Source: Uranotaenia lowii (lineage: Eukaryota; Arthropoda; Insecta; Diptera; Culicidae). From it: DNA of 64,000 nt. Of the stretch, positions 11,241-21,747 are shown in pieces (position 1 is the stretch's first letter; every line of letters begins with the position of its first letter). The notes under the pieces are model-generated. The model made no database searches and was not told the origin of the DNA. It was given only the letters and a program-made list of their open reading frames with translations. The DNA is taken from positions 147,438,843 to 147,502,842 of the forward strand of contig NC_073693.1 of assembly GCF_029784155.1 (NCBI RefSeq). Direction: 5' to 3'. Both the position numbers and the translations under genes were made by a program.

Positions 11241-12391
11241 GTGCCAACAGTAAGTCGCATTATTGGCGTCAACTCGAAAGCGCCCTCGCTGGCTGAAATA
11301 GAAGCGGCAATCAAAGACATCAAATCCAACAAAGCGCCTGGGATCGATTACATCCCTGCTGAAATGCCGAAAGCCGACCCTGCCTTTTCAGCACAAATGT
11401 TGCATCGTTTTTTCGCTGACATCTGGGATACTGCAACATTCTCGGCCGACTGGATGCAGGGTATCCTCGTAAAGGTCCTAAAGACAGGAGAACTGACAGA
11501 ATGCGGTAACTGGCGAGGCATAGCATTGATCTGCACAACCTTCAAAGTACTATGCAAAGTGATCCTAGACAGGATCCAGGAGAAAATCAACGCTACACTC
11601 CGACGGCAAAAAGCTGGATTCCGACGGCAACAAGCTGGAATAGATCAATGAATTCCTGGACTCTCTTCTGCTGGTGTTCGTTGATTTCGAAAAAGCATTT
11701 GACCGACTAAACCACGAAAACATCTGGGCGGCTTTAAGGCGACGAGGAGTCTCAGAGAATCTAGTCCATCTCATTGAAGCACAATACGAGGCATTTTCGT
11801 GCAAGGTCTTGCACGATGGTATCTTGTCCGAACCAATCCCGGTAACTGCTGGAGTGAGACAAGGATGTATTCTATCGCCGCTAATTTTTCTCATCGTAAT
11901 GGATGAGATCTTGACTGGATCGATCGAATGTGCACCGAACCGAGGATTGCCGTGGAATCCTTCAACAATGGAGCATCTGAACGACCTTGCTTGGCTGACG
12001 ATATTGTTTTGCTCGCCTAAACGCAACCGGATATGCAGAGCAAACTCGACGACCTCACCGAAGGTTCCAAGGTAGCAGGTCTCAAAGTCAATGTCGGAAA
12101 GACCAAGTCGATGGAAATCAACAAAGGAAACCCCTTCATTTTCATGGTAGCTGGGCAACAGGTTGAGAAAGTGGAGTGCTTCCAGTATCTTGGTAGCCAG
12201 ATAACGCCTGATGGTTGTACCAGGAAAGACATCGAAAGACGGATCAGAAAGGCTCGATTTGGTTTTGTGAGTCTCCGAAACATCTGGCGGTCACGCCAGA
12301 TCTCTCTACGAAGGAAAATCCAAATCTTCAATTCAAACGTCAAATCCGTATTGCTGTACGGGTGCGAAACTTGGTGCACATATGCGGTAAC
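11241..12391 (+). pseudogene. RTE reverse transcriptase domain, degenerate
   Basis: Three frame-shifted blocks are visible. 11241-11651 covers 'NKAPGIDYIPAEM' and 'CGNWRGIALI'. 11674-12075 covers 'FVDFEKAFDRLNH' (first catalytic Asp region) and 'GVRQGCILSPL'. 12033 onward covers 'KVNVGKTKSMEIN' and 'YLGSQITPDG'. The catalytic ADD region is present but shifted in frame (near 11990-12020). Compared with copy 2, a segment is missing near 11640, before 'DSLLLVFVDFEKAF'. It ends at the chimeric junction. Dead copy. Confidence 0.8.
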
Positions 12392-12392
12392 T

Positions 12393-13029
12393 ACAGTCCC
12401 GGAAGCTATGAAAATGCTGCTTTTCAAGCCACAGGTACAGGCTTGTCAAACCAGATATTTCTTCGCAAACTTTGACAGTTTCATGTGCTTGAAAATAGCT
12501 GCTCCCCGTCCCCTTCCTTTTGCCGTATAAAACTCTTGTCCTGGAAGCTGCTTCTAGTCGGCTTTGACGTAGGTTTCGTCGTCCATTACCACGCAGTCAA
12601 ACTTCGTCAGCATCGTCGTGTACAGTCTTCGGGATCGCGCTTTGGCCGTAGTGTTTTGTTTATCATCGCAATTTGGAGTTACTTCCTTCTTGTAAGTCGA
12701 TAGTCCGGCTCGTTTTTTGGCTCGATGCACGGTTGTGTATCGTCGTGGGTGTATCGTCACCCAACTTATTTGCGGCATCTCGGAGAGAGAGGTTAGGGTT
12801 TCGCTTGAATCTACCGGCAACTCTCTTTGTCGTCTTAGCGGCTTCCAGTTTTCGATTTCCCCCTGGCTGTCCTGGCTGTCGACAAACGTTCCTCAAACAC
12901 TTTAATTATATTTGTAACGGTTTATTTGGCAACTTTTAGCGATTTTGCCAGCTTTGCGTGCGAGTAGCTCGGATTTACGCGATGCGCGAGCAAAATTTTG
13001 AAACGCTGCTCTTCTTCCTTGGACAGCAT
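12393..13029 (-). pseudogene. ITmD37E transposase, N-terminal part
   Basis: The ATG is at 13029 ('MLSKEEEQRFKILLAH', then 'NPSYSHAKLAKSLKVAK'). The next block is 'NRKLEAAKTTKRVAGRFKRN' with 'NLSLRDAANKL' (12663-12896). A further frame gives 'FDCVVMDDETYVKAD', which contains the first catalytic Asp. Several frameshifts are present, and the second Asp and the Glu are lost with the truncation. Confidence 0.78.
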
Positions 13030-13185
13030 TTTGACAACTGAAGAGTGAATTCCGAAATCAAAATAGGAGCAACACTCTACACACACACCTTCAAAATGAG
13101 GGGTGTTCAGGTTTTTTAAATGCAAAATTGAAAGATGTACATCAAGTTGATATGGACCAAATTTTGACCGTATCACCCTTTATGC
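12393..13185 (-). mobile_element. ITmD37E fragment, 5' half only
   Basis: Reverse complement of the element seen complete at 60584. The outer end is at the right, where GACCAAATTTTGACCGTATC and CACCCTT form the terminal repeat (about 13154-13180). The leader with the GT run is present, then the transposase start. The left edge ends inside the region equivalent to about 61375 of the full copy, fused to RTE sequence at 12391-12393. The catalytic C-terminal third and the other terminal repeat are absent. Confidence 0.82.
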
Positions 13186-14371
13186 TAAAAGAAACACAAT
13201 CCATTGATTGTACTTAAGAGCCACAACCCGACAAATCTGCCTCAGTGTCGATCTCGATCTGCCTCAGATGCCAGTCGAAGATTATTTTGGAACTTGAAGC
13301 ACAATGATGTACACAAATAATTGGAGAGGCAAGAACTGCAAACAATTGATTGGTAGAATCAAGAGATGTTTTCACAAAGTTGACATGGAGGTCGTACAAT
13401 GGTCCTGTTCCGACATCAAACGAAAGCTTTGGCTAACAGCTGATTATGGACCGTTTTCAACTGTTCTCTAAATTTTTTTCAACAATGAACAATGTACTTT
13501 TAATTTCAATAAATCAAATCTCCTTCAAGTACACTTGACTTTTTTTCACAACTTGAAAGAGATATTTCAAAATTTTAGTTGCCACCCGTTAAATTGAGTT
13601 AACAATCATTTATTAATGTTAATTGTTCTACATAAGAATTTTATATGGCTTGGTTACAGGTTGGCTAAAAATCATGACAATTACTCAATTACTACCAGCA
13701 AAACATTTTTAAAGCTCATTTTTTTCAGTTTTGCACGTTTCAGTCTCAAAATGACTCTGCATTCAATAATAAATTTGGAAAATATAAATAATACAATCTT
13801 CAAAGGACCAACAATCATCATAGCATAATCAAATTTATTTTCATTCTAAACGTGTTTTTTTTTTAATTCCTGCCATACTCGTATAAATTTTCGTTGCAAC
13901 CGTTTGTATTTTTGTGATAAATAACTTAGATCTGTTAGTTTTTTTTCCAGAATTAATTTCCGGGGCCTCTAAGAGCGGAATAGCCTACCTTGTATATTTT
14001 AAAGAACTATGATCTAAGCCAACAAGCAGAAATGATCATCCAATTGTTGAAAACAAAAACATGAAAATATTTTTTCCGCTTGCTTGTATGGGGTTCTCGC
14101 AAATGGCTGTGGGGAAGGAAAATCGAAAATTTAATTTTGATGCCAAATGACTTGTAAATACATTAAACGTTTCCGAAAATCGTCCGATTAGGTGACTCAT
14201 TTGTCGAAAAGGTTTAACTATAATAGTGAATCACAACAATGTTTCATATCGGAAACCATTTCGTCGAATGTTTATCTCGTCAACGCTATGCGGTCAAGAA
14301 CGTGACTTTTCACGCTGTCGTTTCATTAGAAATGCTTTTCGAAAATTTTAAGATTAACATACATACATGTA
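13186..14371. other. Intergenic, nothing recognised
   Basis: AT-rich stretch with a short CTGCCTCAG duplication near 13235-13265. I see no exon, RNA gene or terminal repeat pair. Confidence 0.4.
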
Positions 14372-14868
14372 GGGGAGATAAGGGCATAACAAGCACCCAG
14401 GGCATAATAAGCACTCCTTTTTTCTACAAAAGTACGTATTTTCTTATACAAATTTTCTTAAGGATTTGTTTCGTACTACCTATAGTATTAATTTTTCACC
14501 AAAAAAGAAATATCCTTTTCATCTTTACAGAAATATTAAATAATAACCAGCTAGGTTCTCAAGTGACGAAAATATTATAATTTTTGAGCACCACCAAATA
14601 AGCTTTTATGACCTTTGATCTAAAATGTACGCACTGCAACATGATTTACACATTGTTTCTCAATTTTCACCATCATATTATTTTTTTATTTTTCACTTTA
14701 ATCAATTTAAAAACGCGTTTTTACTTAAATTTGTTGACCTGGGGCGAACAGAGCACTATCAATCAAGGCAAGATGAGCTTTTTCTGCCATACATCTAATC
14801 TAGCAGCGAATTCAACTCGATGAAGTCAACTGAATAATAGAGCTACAGCTTGACTTGTTTCATCTGTC

Positions 14869-14935
14869 GATGTGGCCTATTGGTAAGGTGCCGGAGAGAT
14901 AATCAGCAGACTCGAGTTCGATTCCTGTTCGAGGG
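14869..14935 (+). repeat. tRNA-like (SINE-type) segment in left arm
   Basis: It contains an A-box-like TGGCCTATTGGTAAGG and a B-box-like GAGTTCGATTCC at the usual spacing, but the acceptor and anticodon arms do not fold as a tRNA. It is therefore called tRNA-derived, not a tRNA gene. Confidence 0.55.
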
Positions 14936-15160
14936 TTTTTTTTCACATACCATTCGTGATTGATTTTTTTGATTGTTACATTATACGGCTAGTAGCACCA
15001 TCCGTCAAACAAAACACCAGAAACATAATGTATGAGCATGTGTTATTTGTTTGAAATCTAAAAACAGACCTAGATTATTTTATTATTGCTTTGTTTGATG
15101 AATCTAAGCCTCACGATTAGGGCAAAATGCATCGATCATGATACATGAAAAAAAATCACC

Positions 15161-15227
15161 TTGACCAGGAATCGAACTCGAGTCTACTGATTACCTCTCC
15201 GACACCTTACCAATAGGCCGAAACATC
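15161..15227 (-). repeat. tRNA-like segment in right arm, inverted
   Basis: Reverse complement of the segment at 14869-14935: GGAATCGAACTCGAGTC (B box complement) and CACCTTACCAATAGGCC (A box complement). It is part of the inverted arm of the TA-flanked element. Confidence 0.55.
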
Positions 15228-15579
15228 AGCTGAAACAAGTCATGCTGTAGCTCTTTTGTTCAGTTGAGTTCATCGAGCCGAATTCGCTGCTAGATTCCCC
15301 GGCAAAAACGCTCGTCGTGCCCCGATTAATGGTGCTTATACTGTTCCAGGGGGGGGGGTTCTCATTATGCCCCTACAGTGAATGGTTTTCATCTTTCGGC
15401 AAAAAATTTTAAAATGGATTTTTCAACGTTTTTATCTACTTTTTCAAGTTTCATCCAATTAGGTAATAGACTATTTGAGTGTCTGAACACGAAACATTGA
15501 TGTAATTCACATATTACAGATGTTCTCTATGGCTAAATAAGCGTTTTCCTTTAGGTGGCCATTATGCCCTTATCTCCCC

Positions 15580-16323
15580 TAGAAGTGAAAAAAATTCGAT
15601 GAAATCTCGGCTAGTCAAAAAATAAACATTAATAAAATAGAGTTGACCAACATATCCTACATCCCAATGATCAGCAGAACTAGTTCATACAAATAATAAA
15701 TCCTATTGATAAGATTGACTAACAGCACCTTTTTGTTGCGTTTGAGGGACATAAACAAGAATTCCGTTCGATGAACTCTAATTTTCCATACAAAAGGCAC
15801 CTACTTACTTAAATAGAATGAAAATTGTACTATCACAGTACTTGTTTTTGAATGTCCAATAATAACTATTTGATACGAAGTGATTCTTTAAACAAAACTC
15901 TTATAAAAAAACCCACTGCCTTATGGGACGAGAAGAAACTTTACTCATTTGTTTCAAAATTATTTTTGGCACAACTTAATTGAGGACATCCACAAAACGT
16001 GAAGCTTAAAGAAACGCGCGCACCCCAGCCGACCATCGTCTTTTGTTCGAGCAGGATGAGACCCAGAAACTGTTAAACGATCTTCCAGCTTCGAAAAGGG
16101 AAAACCCCACTCATGTAGTAACATCAACTGATATACACACGGTTGTTGAATCTGGTTTTCAAACTATAGCTACAATTCGTTGACATCTATTCTTTAGAGG
16201 CTCGTCGTCACCAGTCAGCGGGGGGATTTTGAATTTTCTCAGTCGCGTGAATTGGAGCGGTTGAGTAGCATCGTTCTTTCGGGCACCTAATTGCAGATTG
16301 TCGGACCAACTTTTGCTGGCGAT
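15580..16323. promoter_or_regulatory. Upstream region of serpin B
   Basis: This is the only non-repeat DNA between the TA-flanked element and the serpin B start codon, so it should hold the promoter and 5' UTR. TCAGT-type initiator matches occur (for example near 16239), but no convincing TATA box was fixed. It contains the Rel/Dorsal-type site listed separately. Confidence 0.4.
16098..16107 (+). promoter_or_regulatory. Candidate NF-kB/Dorsal site
   Basis: GGGAAAACCC fits the Dorsal consensus GGGWWWWCCM and lies 217 bp before the serpin B start codon. Insect serpins often act in, and are induced by, Toll/IMD immunity, which makes the site plausible. A single 10-mer can occur by chance. Confidence 0.35.
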
Positions 16324-19300
16324 ATGAGAAAACGTACATTTTTGGCTTTTGGTAAGTAAAAGATCTTTCAAATTTGATCCAATCCATTGATGTTTGTTTT
16401 CTGCCACATTCATCTTCTGTTGAAAAAGCTTGAAAGTTCAATACAGGTAAATAACATATTTGTTTTATTAATTTTCAGGTACCTTCATTCTGATTCATTT
16501 GTGTTTTGTTAAATCCCAGGCTGTCGATGCAGACAAGCCATTCGATGGAACTCGCGATTCGAAATTCGACTCATCTTTGGTCAAGGTATTTATTTCACCG
16601 TTTCCATAAAACATCAATTGCAATCGCATTTTTAATTTATTTCAGAATATTTTGAAAAACAACAATGAAAACGTAATATTTTCCCCGTTTCCTATAAAAG
16701 TTATGCTAGCTTTGCTTTTCGAAGCAACAGGTGTCACAGTCCTAAGCTCATCACCCACTAAACAGGAGCTAAGCTCTGTTCTCAGCTTGGATACCACTCT
16801 GAACTCAACTCGTAACACATATGCCCGATATCAGAACTTGACTGAGGTAAACAATCCAAAATGTTGCTAAATTTAATAAAAAAATGATAATAAAATTTCC
16901 CCAAATATTTAAGGATTCTCATCCCGATTGTAGTCTGCAGTTGGCGACCCGTTTGTATGTGGATGATTTTATCGATGTGATTAGCAGATATGAGATTTCC
17001 CTTAACTACCACTACAATGTATCGATCGGTAGCTTTTCTTCTGCTGATGCTGAACAATCTGCTAAAAGTATCAACAGCTGGTTTAGCCATGCAACGAAGG
17101 GGAGGATAAGTGGAGTTGTACGGGCAGGTGAGTGTTAAATTAGGCTAATCGGGCACTTATCCGGGTCGGGAATCTGGGCGACTTTATCCGAAATCCAGCC
17201 AAAATCCAATCGATCAAATTTCTGGAAGATCCAGGTATTATAAAAAGAAACAAGAAAATTGTGAATAAGAAAAACACTTCAGCACTTCGGTAAAATTTGG
17301 TTCTTTTTTCGAGCTTGGGAAAAATCCGAACGTGTAGGGAAGAATGGAGATACTTGATCCCCTTTTCTTATTTTCATCATATCTTTTTGGAAAAAAATGC
17401 AGATCGCTGTCTTTTGCATTTTCTGACAGCGTGTAATTTCAAGTGTATATGCTGTAAAAGTTTAATCGATACATAAACCCGTAGATGAACTAGAAGCGTT
17501 TTCGTAGGAATATAAAAAATTGTGATTTTTTTTTTAAGTTAAAGAAGACTTGATCCATTATTGAAGAAGACTTGATCTATTAATCAGGGTGCCCTATGCT
17601 TTAGTGAAAATCATGAAAAATATAAAGAAAAAAGTTTTGTTGACTTTTTGGCCGTGTTAATTTTTATTTCACACTAGCTGACCCGGTGTGCTCTGCTACA
17701 CCTTCAAAAAATTTTGAAACTTGTGGTACCGAGTTATTTAACTTGTTATTTATTTGCACAAAATTTTAAGTTCAATTTCAATATCATTAAATTTTTTTTC
17801 AAAATGAATTTGCAAATTTTTTATTTTGAAATCTTAATTATTTTTTTTAAATCCGTGTTTTAATCCTTTTTATGACTCTGAATTTCTTTGCTTAAAAAGT
17901 TTATAACTTATGCCAAAATATTTTTTTTATAAATATAAAACTTTGTCAAACTATCATGTGACATTTATTTTACCTATTTGTTCTCGAATTATCATACGAA
18001 TTTCCCCCATTCCTATAACTCTAATTGAAAGAAGGTGGGTCTCATAACATCAGAAAAACACTTCTTGTATACAAATACGATCCCACGTCATATATGGCCC
18101 CATTCTCGATAAGTTCTCGAGTTATTCAAAAAATTGGTGTCCCTCTCCCTACTATATATCTCCCCTCTGGCAAGAGAAGGGGTTTTCAAACCATCGAAGA
18201 AACATTGCTTGTACACAAATTTGCTCCCATGATAATTAAATTCTATTTTCTCGATAAGTTTTAGAAATATTAAACAAATTTTATCAATGCCCTCTTTTCC
18301 CTCTATATCGTTCCACTGATTTATGGTAGTGATGCTAAACTACCGGAAAAAACATATCTTGAGCTCGAATACCCTCTCATGCCAAATTTGGTTTCGATTG
18401 ATTTATAAGTTGTCGAGTTATGCTATAAAATTTGTATCGGAGCCGCTCTTCCTACCTATCCCCTACCTGGAAGAACAGGATCAAGATTGAACATTCCGTG
18501 TATTCAAATACACTCCTATGCCAAATTCTTCCCCAGTTGCTAAATTGAATGATTGTTCCATTTGTTAGATAAGTTTTTGGTTTATGCAAAACAATCATAC
18601 ATATATGAGCTTCCGTCTTCCCTAACTGTATTCTCAATTGAAGGAGAAAGAAGTCTCAAATAAGCTAATAATCATTTTACGTATTCATGCCAAAGCTTTC
18701 CCATGCCAAAGTTGTTTCCATTTGCTTGATTAGTTCTCGAGTAATGCGAATAATTGTTAAGGAGCCCCCCCCCCTCCACCTCTCCTTCATATCACCCCAC
18801 TGGAAGGAGGCAGTAGTACCAAATATTCACATAAACCTTCCCTGTGCTCAAATACCCTCTCAACCCAAATTTCATTCCATATGCTTAGTAAGTTCCCGAG
18901 GGATGTAAAAATTATATGGAAGGACCCTCCCCCCTTAAGATTTTCCGACTTGAAGGACGAAAGGTTCTCAAAATATCATAGAAACATTTATCGTAATCAT
19001 ATACCTTCCCACGTCAAATTGGGTGCCATTTGCTTGATTATTTATCCAGTTATGCTAAAAATTGTAAAATAGCACCCTCCCCCCTTTCTATATCCTCACT
19101 GGAAGGAGGGAGGGGTACCAAATATTCATAGAACTGTTTATCGTACCCATATACCCTTCCTAACCAAATTTGGTTTCATTTGCTCGAATAGTTTTCAAGC
19201 TATGCAATAAAAAAGTGGTTAAAGGCCCCCCCCACTTCTTCCTGTATCTCCAATGGAAGGAAGGAGGGGTTTGAAATAATCATAGAACCATTTTTCGTAT

Positions 19301-19660
19301 TCCACTACCCTCCTATGCCAAATTTTGTTCCATTAGCTTGATTAGTTTTCGAGTTATATGAAAAATTGTAAGGTAGCCCCCCTCCCCCCTTCCTATTATC
19401 CCACTGAGAAGAGGGAGGGGTACCAAATATTCATAGAAATATTCCTCGTTCCCAAATATCACCCCATGCCAAATTTGATACCATTTGCTTGATGGGTTCT
19501 CGACTTATGCAAAAAATTGTCTTTTGTTTGGGAGGCCCCTCCCTCCCTTCATGAGAGAGGGAGGGGTCTCAAACCATAATAGGAACCTTCCCCTGCCTCC
19601 AATACCCTCACTTGCCAAGTTTCACGCAAATCGGTTCAGTAGTTTCCGAGTCTATAGGGA

Positions 19661-19697
<37 letters not shown>

Positions 19698-21698
19698 AAT
19701 TCATTTTTATATATATAGATTACTAGCTGACCCGGTGTGCTTTGCTACACCTTTCAAAATCAAATTATATTTTTATTGGTTTCTTGGCATTATTTTAAAT
19801 CAAATTATAACATAATTCATGAGCAACCGCTATAAAATGAGAGAGCTGGAGTTTTGAATTGCAAAATAAATATGATTGCAACATAAATATGATTTAAACT
19901 AATTTTCTGAATCTTCATCAATAAATTTGTGTTAAAGATCTGATAATGTTAATCTGTCTGGAGGGTCTCAAATTAATCGTACGCAAACAATCTTACTTAT
20001 AACATATGGTTGTTTTTGCTTGATATGTTCTGGATTTATGCTAAAAACTGATAAGAGAGCCCCCTCCCCTGGCCTTCCCTTCACCTTCTGCTGAATGGAG
20101 ATCGTGATCTTTAATAATCATACCCATTTTTTTCGGTCCCAAAAATCCTTTTATATCAAATATAGTTCCATTGCATTGGTTGATAAGTTTTTGAGCTTTA
20201 CAACAAAATGTATATGGAGCCTCCTCCTTTCTTCCCCTCTCTACACTGTAAAGCGTAAGGGTCTATAACAATCGTAGAAACATATCTCGTGACCAAGTAC
20301 TTTTCCATGGCAAATTTGTTTCCAATTGTTGGCTTCGTTAGCATAAATTGAGAACTTATGCTAACAAAATTGTATTGGGCTCACCTCCCTTCTCCTTTGT
20401 ACCTTCTCACTGAACATGTGTCAGATAATCATAGAATCATACCAAAATGATTTTCCATGTTAAGTTTTGTCCATTTCTCGGATTTTGTAAAAAAAAAGTT
20501 AAATGTAAGCCTCCTCTTCCCTTCCCATATTCCCAATTCTATCATTCTACTGCAAGAAAGGAATTGTTTCACATATAAAAAAGTATTTTTCGTACTCAAA
20601 TACTTTTTGATGCCAAATTTGGTTTCATTTGCTCGGTTAATTCTCGAGTTATGCAAAAAACTTGTATAGGAGCCCCCTTTCCCCCTTTATATCTTTCCGC
20701 TAAAACAAATGGGGCTTCAATTTATAATAGAAACATTTCTCGTATCCAAATACCCTCACATGCCAAATATGGTTCAATTTGAGATCAACTCTCCAGTTAT
20801 ACTGAAAATTGTAAGGGAGACCTTCCTCCCCCTTTTCATCCACCTCTTTGAAGGAGTGAGGGATACCAAATATTCATAGAAGCATTTCTCGTACCCAAAT
20901 ATCGTTCCATGCCAAATTTGGTTCCATTTGCTGTTGTAGTTCTTGAGTTGTGCAGTAATGACTGTATGAAACTTCCCTCCCTCTTTCTTTTCTCCCCGCT
21001 GGAAAAAGGAAGGGGTCTCAAACAATCATAAGAATATGTCACGTTCCTAAATACCCGTCCATGCCAAATTTGGTTCCATTTGCTTAATTAGTTGTTGAGT
21101 TATGTAAAAAAATATAAAAAAGGCCCCCTCCCCCCTTTATATCTCCCTACTGGAAAGAGGGAGGGGTCCCAGATGATCGTTGAAATATTTTTCGTATCCA
21201 AATAACCTCCCATGTCAAATTTGGTTCCATTTGAATTATTATTTTTTGAGTTATGTGTAAAAATATGAAAGAGGCCCCCTCCCCCTTCCTACTGGAAAGA
21301 GAGAGGGGTCTCAAATAATCATAAAAATATTTTTCGTATCAAAATACCTGTCCATGTCAAATTTGGTTCCAATATCTTGATTAGTTTTCGAGTTATATGA
21401 AAAATTGTAAGGTAGCCCCCCTCCCCCCTTCCTATCACCCCACTGAGAGGAGGGAGGGGTACCTTATATTCATAGAAATATTACCCGTCCCCAAATACCA
21501 CCCCATGCCAAATTTGATACCATTTGCTTGATTGGTTCTCGAGTTATGCAAAAATGGTTTATTATTTGGGAGGCCCCTCCCCCCCTTCTTGTTAGGGGGA
21601 GGGGTCTCAAACCATAATAGGAACCTTCTCCGGCCTCCAATACCCCCACCTGCCAAGTTTCATGCAAATCGGTTCAGTAGTTTCTGAGTCTATAGGGA

Positions 21699-21747
<49 letters not shown>

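Larger units (their letters stand above)
9690..12391 (+). mobile_element. RTE-clade non-LTR retrotransposon, copy 1, 3' truncated
   Basis: An endonuclease-then-RT order with 'RTRIGTWNVLTF' (APE-type endonuclease start) and 'VDFEKAFDRLNH' (RT) places this in the RTE clade. It aligns with the second copy at 32953-35088 from about 10720 onward. The 5' limit (~9690) is an estimate from the end of AT-rich flank. The 3' end is cut at 12391, in the conserved post-RT region, where the sequence switches abruptly into an inverted ITmD37E fragment. Confidence 0.75.
14372..15579. mobile_element. TA-flanked element with GGGGAGATAAGGGCATAA termini
   Basis: Terminal inverted repeats GGGGAGATAAGGGCATAA and its complement, with TA on each side (14370-14371, 15580-15581). 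Inside, two long arms (about 14800-14945 and 15150-15290) are reverse complements, and each carries a tRNA-like segment. No open frame matches a transposase. A second copy lies at 55692-57232. Best described as a non-autonomous DNA element of Tc1/mariner-like target choice. Confidence 0.82.

Noticed and set aside
18025..21667. Short frames within the ~150 bp unit arrays
   Set aside because: They recur as fragments of the repeat unit in several frames, with no consistent reading.
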